From an uncultured Eubacteriales bacterium (GTDB lineage: Bacteria > Bacillota > Clostridia > Monoglobales > Monoglobaceae), in contig URZD01000059.1 of assembly GCA_900552305.1 (NCBI GenBank), forward strand, positions 1-10,910: DNA of 10,910 nucleotides. Direction: 5' to 3'. This document shows positions 7,247-10,910 of the stretch, piece by piece. Position numbers and translations under genes: made by a program. Under the pieces are notes generated by a model. The model did not search any database. It saw only the letters and a list, made by a program, of their open reading frames with translations, and was not told the origin of the DNA. The number at the start of each line of letters is the position of its first letter. Position 1 is the first letter of the stretch.

Positions 7247-8608
7247 ATGAAAAAATACAAGACTGTTATTATTGATATGAAAAGGATAAGGGGCGCGGGA
7301 GCGATGGCGGCATTTGCTGCTGTCGCGGCGGTTACCGCGGCATACATAGGTATTCCGGCAAGGACGTCGGACAGCGCGGAGCGTATACTGGAAAGCAGCA
7401 TACCCGCAATCGCGGCGGCGCAGGGGAAAATGGGAGAAAAAGCCGCCATGACGGCTGCTGTCGGCTTGCCCTTGGCGGGGCAGGGAGATGCGGCTGCGGA
7501 CGGCGGGGGCGCTGCCGCCGGTGCTGCGGAAAACGCGGAGGAAATGCCGAACGAAAACACGACGGGCGGGAATTCCGATTCGGCGTCGGGCAGAGGTGGC
7601 ATGGGAAGCCTGATTGCCGCGGCGGCAAGACGGACGCTTGCTTTTTTCCTTTCGTTTGACATTACGGACAGCAGAACGGTTATTGCGGGCGAACTGCCGC
7701 TTTTGAGGACGGTGAGCCGCGGTCCGCTTGCGGTTATGGCAAACGGCGAAACGGTTGCCGCGTATAATCCGAGAGGAGCGGACACGGGCGGCGGCAGCGC
7801 GGAGCCGGATACGCCCGCCGGCGGTTTATATCCGATAAAGACTATCGATTCAAGTCAGGGCAAGGCTTTGGGAAAAGGTAAGATACTTATACGCAACGAA
7901 ACGGATTACGGCATAGACATAAACGAGATGCTTTCGTCAAAGCTCAAGCTGGATATGAAGGGCGCGGGACCAAAGGTTCTTATACTGCATACCCATGCGA
8001 CAGAGGCGTATTCCGCGGAGGGTGCGACCGAGTATCTGAGCGACAGGAGCGACCGCAGTTTGAGCGAGGAGGAAAACGTAATAAGAATCGGCAATGTGAT
8101 AGAGGAAGAACTGAAAAAGGCGGGAATTGAGGCGCTGCACGACAAAACTCTCCATGATTATCCGAACTTTAACGGCTCGTATGCAAATTCGCTTAAAACG
8201 ATCGAAAAATACAAGGCGCAGTATCCGTCAATCCAAGCGGTGTTTGACGTACACCGCGACGCGTTTGTTGCCGACGACGGCTCAAAGGCTAAATTTGTCA
8301 CGGACGCGGGCGGAGCTAAGGCGGCGCAGCTCATGCTTGTGGTAGGGACGGACGCGGGCGGACTGGAGCATAATAACTGGCGCGAGAACATGAAGCTTGC
8401 ATTGCAGCTCCAGCAGTTTATAAGTGAAAAATATCCAACGCTTATGCGCGGAGTGAATCTGCGCCGCGAGCGATTTAACGGTCATACAACGCTCGGCAGC
8501 CTTATTATAGAGGTCGGAGCGAGCGGAAACAGTATGAGCGAGGCGGAAAACGGCGCGCGCTGCGCCGCACAGAGGATAGGCGAGTATCTTGCCGCGCTCG
8601 GTAAATAG
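7247..8608 (+). CDS. spoIIP: Stage II sporulation protein P (SpoIIP), cell-wall amidase/endopeptidase
   Basis: This 453-residue membrane-anchored peptidoglycan hydrolase is, in studied spore formers, part of the SpoIID-SpoIIM-SpoIIP engulfment complex. There it removes stem peptides so the mother-cell membrane can move round the forespore. A single membrane segment lies at about residues 16-37, after a short positively charged N-terminus. The catalytic SpoIIP domain occupies about 200-453. It shows ILHTHATEAYS (246-256), HDKTLHDYPNFNGSY (298-312), VFDVHRDA (332-339), VVGTDAGGLEHNNWREN (365-381), RGVNLRRERFNGH (401-413) and LIIEVGASGN (419-428). Probable zinc ligands are among H248/H250, E253, H336 and E422. 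Residues ~55-125 are an Ala/Gly-rich low-complexity spacer, unusually GC-rich in DNA. The ATG is supported by GGAAGGA eight bases upstream. The common partner gpr is not adjacent; ruvA lies divergently instead. Confidence 0.96.
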   Translation: MKKYKTVIIDMKRIRGAGAMAAFAAVAAVTAAYIGIPARTSDSAERILESSIPAIAAAQGKMGEKAAMTAAVGLPLAGQGDAAADGGGAAAGAAENAEEMPNENTTGGNSDSASGRGGMGSLIAAAARRTLAFFLSFDITDSRTVIAGELPLLRTVSRGPLAVMANGETVAAYNPRGADTGGGSAEPDTPAGGLYPIKTIDSSQGKALGKGKILIRNETDYGIDINEMLSSKLKLDMKGAGPKVLILHTHATEAYSAEGATEYLSDRSDRSLSEEENVIRIGNVIEEELKKAGIEALHDKTLHDYPNFNGSYANSLKTIEKYKAQYPSIQAVFDVHRDAFVADDGSKAKFVTDAGGAKAAQLMLVVGTDAGGLEHNNWRENMKLALQLQQFISEKYPTLMRGVNLRRERFNGHTTLGSLIIEVGASGNSMSEAENGARCAAQRIGEYLAALGK

Positions 8609-8785
8609 CCGCAGCGGGCGGGCATATACGACAAACGGTATAGGCATAATGCGGACACGGCAAACGGCATAGTTGAAGGGGCGTATGCCACGGATTTCGG
8701 CTGAACGAGGCTGCGCGGAGATATGCGGCAAATTTCGACATAACGTGTCAAAAATGAACATATTATTAAATTAAGGTTACACAGG
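8609..8785. other. Spacer with GGCATA repeats between spoIIP and the LCP gene
   Basis: I see no gene here. GGCATA occurs three times at 8621, 8643 and 8666 (22-23 bp apart), followed by the inverted copy TATGCC at 8684-8689. A longer direct repeat, CAAACGGYATAG, occurs at 8632-8643 and 8661-8672. The last GGCATA and TATGCC could form a 6-bp stem with a 12-nt loop. No T-run follows, so this is not a normal terminator. GACA-TAACG-TGTC at about 8737-8749 is a short further palindrome. Confidence 0.45.
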
Positions 8786-8814
8786 TTGACTTTTTTTTCA
8801 AATTTATATATAAT
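8786..8814 (+). promoter_or_regulatory. Strong sigma-A promoter of the LCP gene
   Basis: TTGACT (8786-8791) and a perfect TATAAT (8809-8814) are 17 bp apart in very A/T-rich DNA. A second TATAAT occurs at 8824-8829 but lacks a well-placed -35 box. Transcription would start near 8821, giving a short leader of about 25 nt before the ATG at 8846. Confidence 0.85.
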
Positions 8815-8845
8815 GTAAAATGATATAATTTGATAAGAAAGGCGA

Positions 8846-9880
8846 ATGATAATAAATATGTTCAGCAGAAAAGGAAAAGTAATATTAACGTTCGTTTGTA
8901 TTTTTTGTATAATAAGCGCAACGGTCGGCGGCGTTATTGCGGCAAAGGCGGTTGCGGGGACCTACCTTGGCGAGGAAATCTCGCTTGATTCGCTTGACAG
9001 CCAGGATAGTCAGGACAGTAAGGTCGGAATCGTGAACATACTTCTGCTCGGCGTGGACGAGGGCGGTATGCGCAGCGACACGATTATGCTTGCCAGCCTT
9101 AACGGCAGGACGGGCAAGGTCAATATCCTGTCCGTACCGCGCGACACGCGCGTGCTTGTCGGAAAGCATTATCAAAAGATCAATGCGGCAATCGGTATCG
9201 GCGCGCAGGAGGTTGCAAAGGGCAACCTGAAAGAGCCGGAGGAGCTTAGCGTTCAGAAGGTAAAGATGCTGACCGGGCTTCCGATACACTATTTTATGAG
9301 CGTTGACTTTGACGGTTTTAAGGAGATAATCGACGCGCTTGACGGAGTTGACTTTGATGTTCCGTTTGATATGAAGTATGATGACCCCGCGCAGAATCTG
9401 CACATTAACTTGAAGAAGGGAATGCAACACCTTGACGGACAGGCTGCTCATGATTTTGTAAGATTTCGTAAGGGCAACCCGGGACATAAGGGATATGCAA
9501 CGGGAGATTTGGGCAGAATACAGGCACAGCAGGAGTTTATAAAGGCGCTTGTTGCACAAAAGCTGCAGCCAAAGTATCTGCTTAAGGTAAACGAGATATT
9601 TGACGTTATACGCAGCAACGTAAGGACGAACTATACGGCAAAGGATTTGCTAAGGCACCTTGGCGCAATCAAAAAGATTACCTCCGATGATGTAAAGATG
9701 TATCAGCTGCCGGGAACGCCGCAGATGATTGGCGGGGTTTCATATGTGGTATGCGACGAGGCGGCGACCGCGGAGCTTGTTGACACCGTATTCAGTCCTG
9801 ACGCGGACGGCGCGGACGGCGCCGAGGATTCAAGCGGGGACGGCTCGGTCGGCAATGCGGCAAAATCGGATAAAAAATAA
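8846..9880 (+). CDS. LytR-CpsA-Psr (LCP) family cell-wall glycopolymer ligase
   Basis: LCP enzymes move wall teichoic acid, capsule or similar glycopolymers from undecaprenyl-phosphate carriers onto peptidoglycan, on the outer face of the membrane. This 344-residue protein has a short cytoplasmic N-terminus, one membrane segment (about 11-33), a short acidic linker with DS repeats (48-58), and then the LCP domain (about 60-275). Domain motifs are VNILLLGVDEGGMRSDTIML (63-82; R76 and D78), LSVPRDTRV (95-103; R99), KINAAIGIGA (111-120), HLDGQAAHDFVRFR (195-208) and GDLGRIQAQQ (220-229; D221, R224). The arginines bind the pyrophosphate of the lipid-linked donor in studied members. The C-terminus (about 317-344) is a low-complexity D/G/A tail. 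The ATG at 8846 is only three bases after AAAGG; an ATG at 8858 is the alternative but is spaced too far. A GT4 glycosyltransferase follows. Confidence 0.95.
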   Translation: MIINMFSRKGKVILTFVCIFCIISATVGGVIAAKAVAGTYLGEEISLDSLDSQDSQDSKVGIVNILLLGVDEGGMRSDTIMLASLNGRTGKVNILSVPRDTRVLVGKHYQKINAAIGIGAQEVAKGNLKEPEELSVQKVKMLTGLPIHYFMSVDFDGFKEIIDALDGVDFDVPFDMKYDDPAQNLHINLKKGMQHLDGQAAHDFVRFRKGNPGHKGYATGDLGRIQAQQEFIKALVAQKLQPKYLLKVNEIFDVIRSNVRTNYTAKDLLRHLGAIKKITSDDVKMYQLPGTPQMIGGVSYVVCDEAATAELVDTVFSPDADGADGAEDSSGDGSVGNAAKSDKK

Positions 9881-10152
9881 AAGCGTTTTTAAGTGCGGCG
9901 GATTTGGAACAGGCTTGTTTATACGGTTTTGTTGCAGGCTAACCGCATGGCTTTAAAAAGGTTTTTCGCGTGAATTGAAAAAAGATTCTGCACGGCGGAC
10001 AGGCTGTCTGTGCGGCTTGAAAAAAGTTTTTCGGCGCGGATTCGGAAGGAATTGCCGCGGTCGGCGGACAGTTTCAAAAATGCTTACAAAACAATCGGGT
10101 GGTCGGGTTTGCCCCGCCGCCCGATGAAAATTTTAAAAAGGGCAGGGTTATA
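9881..10152. other. Repeat-bearing spacer between LCP and glycosyltransferase genes
   Basis: No coding sequence is visible. An A-tract/T-tract core occurs three times: AAAAGCGTTTTT (9879-9890), AAAAAGGTTTTT (9955-9966) and AAAAAAGTTTTT (10020-10031). CGGCGGACAG is repeated exactly at 9993-10002 and 10062-10071, and GCGGATTYGGAA at about 9895-9908 recurs near 10035-10046. Together these suggest diverged copies of a ~50-70 bp unit. An imperfect hairpin lies at 9990-10013 and a strong one at 10094-10125. Confidence 0.5.
10094..10125 (+). terminator. GC-rich hairpin before the glycosyltransferase gene (terminator or leader structure)
   Basis: The arms 10094-10107 and 10112-10125 pair over 14 positions, with two G-U wobbles and one mismatch, round a 4-nt loop (TTTG). 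The 3' flank is GAAAATTTTAAAAAG, a poor T-run. It could end LCP transcription weakly, or shape the leader of the GT4 gene, whose start is 27 bp downstream. Confidence 0.45.
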
Positions 10153-10910
10153 ATGAAGGTTTTAATGGCGACAATGCAGCTTGATATAGGCGGTGCGGAA
10201 ACGCACATTGTAGAGCTTTCCAAGGCGCTCAGCCGCCGCGGGGTTGAGGTTATTGTTGCCTCAAACGGCGGCGCGTATGTCGGCGAGCTTGAGGAGGCGG
10301 GGATAAAGCATTTTAAAATCGCGCTGCACAGCAAGGCGCCCGGGGCGATGCTCGGCGCATACAGGCAGCTCCGCGATATAATTTTGGGCGAGGGCGTTGA
10401 TATTGTTCATGCCCACGCAAGAATACCCGGGTTTATCTGCGGACTGCTCCAGTCGCGGTACAAATTCAGGTTTGTAACCACGGCGCATTGGGTGTTTAAG
10501 GCGGGGTTCCCGTTTAATCTGCTTACCGATTGGGGCGACAGAAGCCTTGCGGTAAGCGATGACATAAAGCAGTATTTAATCGATAACTACGGCTGCAACG
10601 CGGAAAATATACGCGTTACCATAAACGGAGTGGACACGGAAAAATTCTCGGACACGACCGATTACAGCGATGTTGCCCGCGAGTTCGGCTTTGCGGAAAA
10701 CGCCGTTCGCGTTGTGTATGTCAGCCGAATGGACGAGGACAGGAGTCTTGCGGCGCACAGGCTTATCGAGGCAACGCCGAAGATTGCCGCGGCGGTGCGC
10801 GGACTTGAGGTAGTAATCGTCGGCGGCGGAAATGATTTTGAAAATATAAAGCGGGAAGCGGAGAAAACGAACGCGCAGCTTGGCAGACGCGCGGTAATCG
10901 TTACCGGCAG
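10153..10910 (+). CDS. GT4-family glycosyltransferase (partial, runs off the window)
   Basis: The open frame from the ATG at 10153 continues to the window end, giving 252 residues of a GT-B fold, retaining-type glycosyltransferase (CAZy family GT4). It transfers a sugar from a nucleotide donor, probably at the cytoplasmic face of the membrane. The N-terminal half starts MKVLMATMQLDIGGAETHIV, where GGAE is the typical acceptor-side loop, followed by LSKALSRRGVEVIVAS, VDIVHAHARIPGF (about 94-106) and TTAHWVF (about 120-126). LAVSDDIKQYL and IRVTINGVDTEKF mark the end of the first domain. The second begins VRVVYVSRMDEDRSLAAHRLIEA, then VVIVGGGNDFENI; the donor-binding E-x7-E motif lies beyond the window. 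CAGGG at 10143-10147 is a suitable ribosome binding site. The position after an LCP ligase fits synthesis of an envelope polysaccharide; acceptor and sugar are unknown. Confidence 0.9.
   Translation, partial: MKVLMATMQLDIGGAETHIVELSKALSRRGVEVIVASNGGAYVGELEEAGIKHFKIALHSKAPGAMLGAYRQLRDIILGEGVDIVHAHARIPGFICGLLQSRYKFRFVTTAHWVFKAGFPFNLLTDWGDRSLAVSDDIKQYLIDNYGCNAENIRVTINGVDTEKFSDTTDYSDVAREFGFAENAVRVVYVSRMDEDRSLAAHRLIEATPKIAAAVRGLEVVIVGGGNDFENIKREAEKTNAQLGRRAVIVTG

Noticed and set aside
7150..7785. Long minus-strand reading frame opposite spoIIP
   Set aside because: It is a low-complexity Ala/Pro/Ser shadow of the GC-rich SpoIIP spacer on the other strand, with no recognisable domain.
8282..8761. 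Minus-strand reading frame overlapping the end of spoIIP and the following spacer
   Set aside because: Most of it lies opposite the conserved catalytic domain of SpoIIP; it has no family likeness and no good ribosome binding site.

Overview
The window looks like part of a chromosome from an anaerobic, spore-forming-lineage Firmicute (class Clostridia), probably a gut or metagenomic genome. The evidence is a SpoIIP sporulation hydrolase, a Clostridia-type methionyl-tRNA synthetase with a fused C-terminal tRNA-binding domain, Firmicute-style AGGAGG ribosome binding sites, consensus sigma-A promoters and an LCP/GT4 cell-envelope pair. There is no phage, transposon, CRISPR or defence module. Most of the window is ordinary housekeeping sequence.

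Region 1 (1-468, minus strand) is anomalous. A GC-rich piece of aspartyl-tRNA synthetase sits behind a short hydrophobic leader with its own strong ribosome binding site. Just upstream, the first ~53 residues of the chaperone Hsp33 run into an unrelated GC-rich tail. These abrupt switches of protein family and base composition within ~300 bp look like a chimeric assembly end, or less likely a real rearrangement.

Region 2 (492-886) is a self-contained cold-shock gene: a near-perfect sigma-A promoter, an ~88-nt leader, a csp gene and a perfect 15-bp-stem terminator.

Region 3 (1016-7083, minus strand) reads as one operon from a promoter at 7127-7155: ruvA, ruvB, metG, a DUF1015 gene and an MFS transporter, with gaps of 8-51 bp. 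It joins Holliday-junction branch migration to tRNA charging and to two genes of unknown substrate.

Region 4 (7247-10910, plus strand) runs divergently from ruvA: spoIIP (peptidoglycan degradation during engulfment), then an LCP-family cell-wall glycopolymer ligase behind its own strong promoter, then a GT4 glycosyltransferase cut by the window edge. The last two fit the start of an envelope-glycopolymer locus.

I did not find a convincing new system. The best leads are the mosaic left end, the repeat-bearing spacers on both sides of the LCP gene, and the uncharacterised DUF1015-MFS pair.
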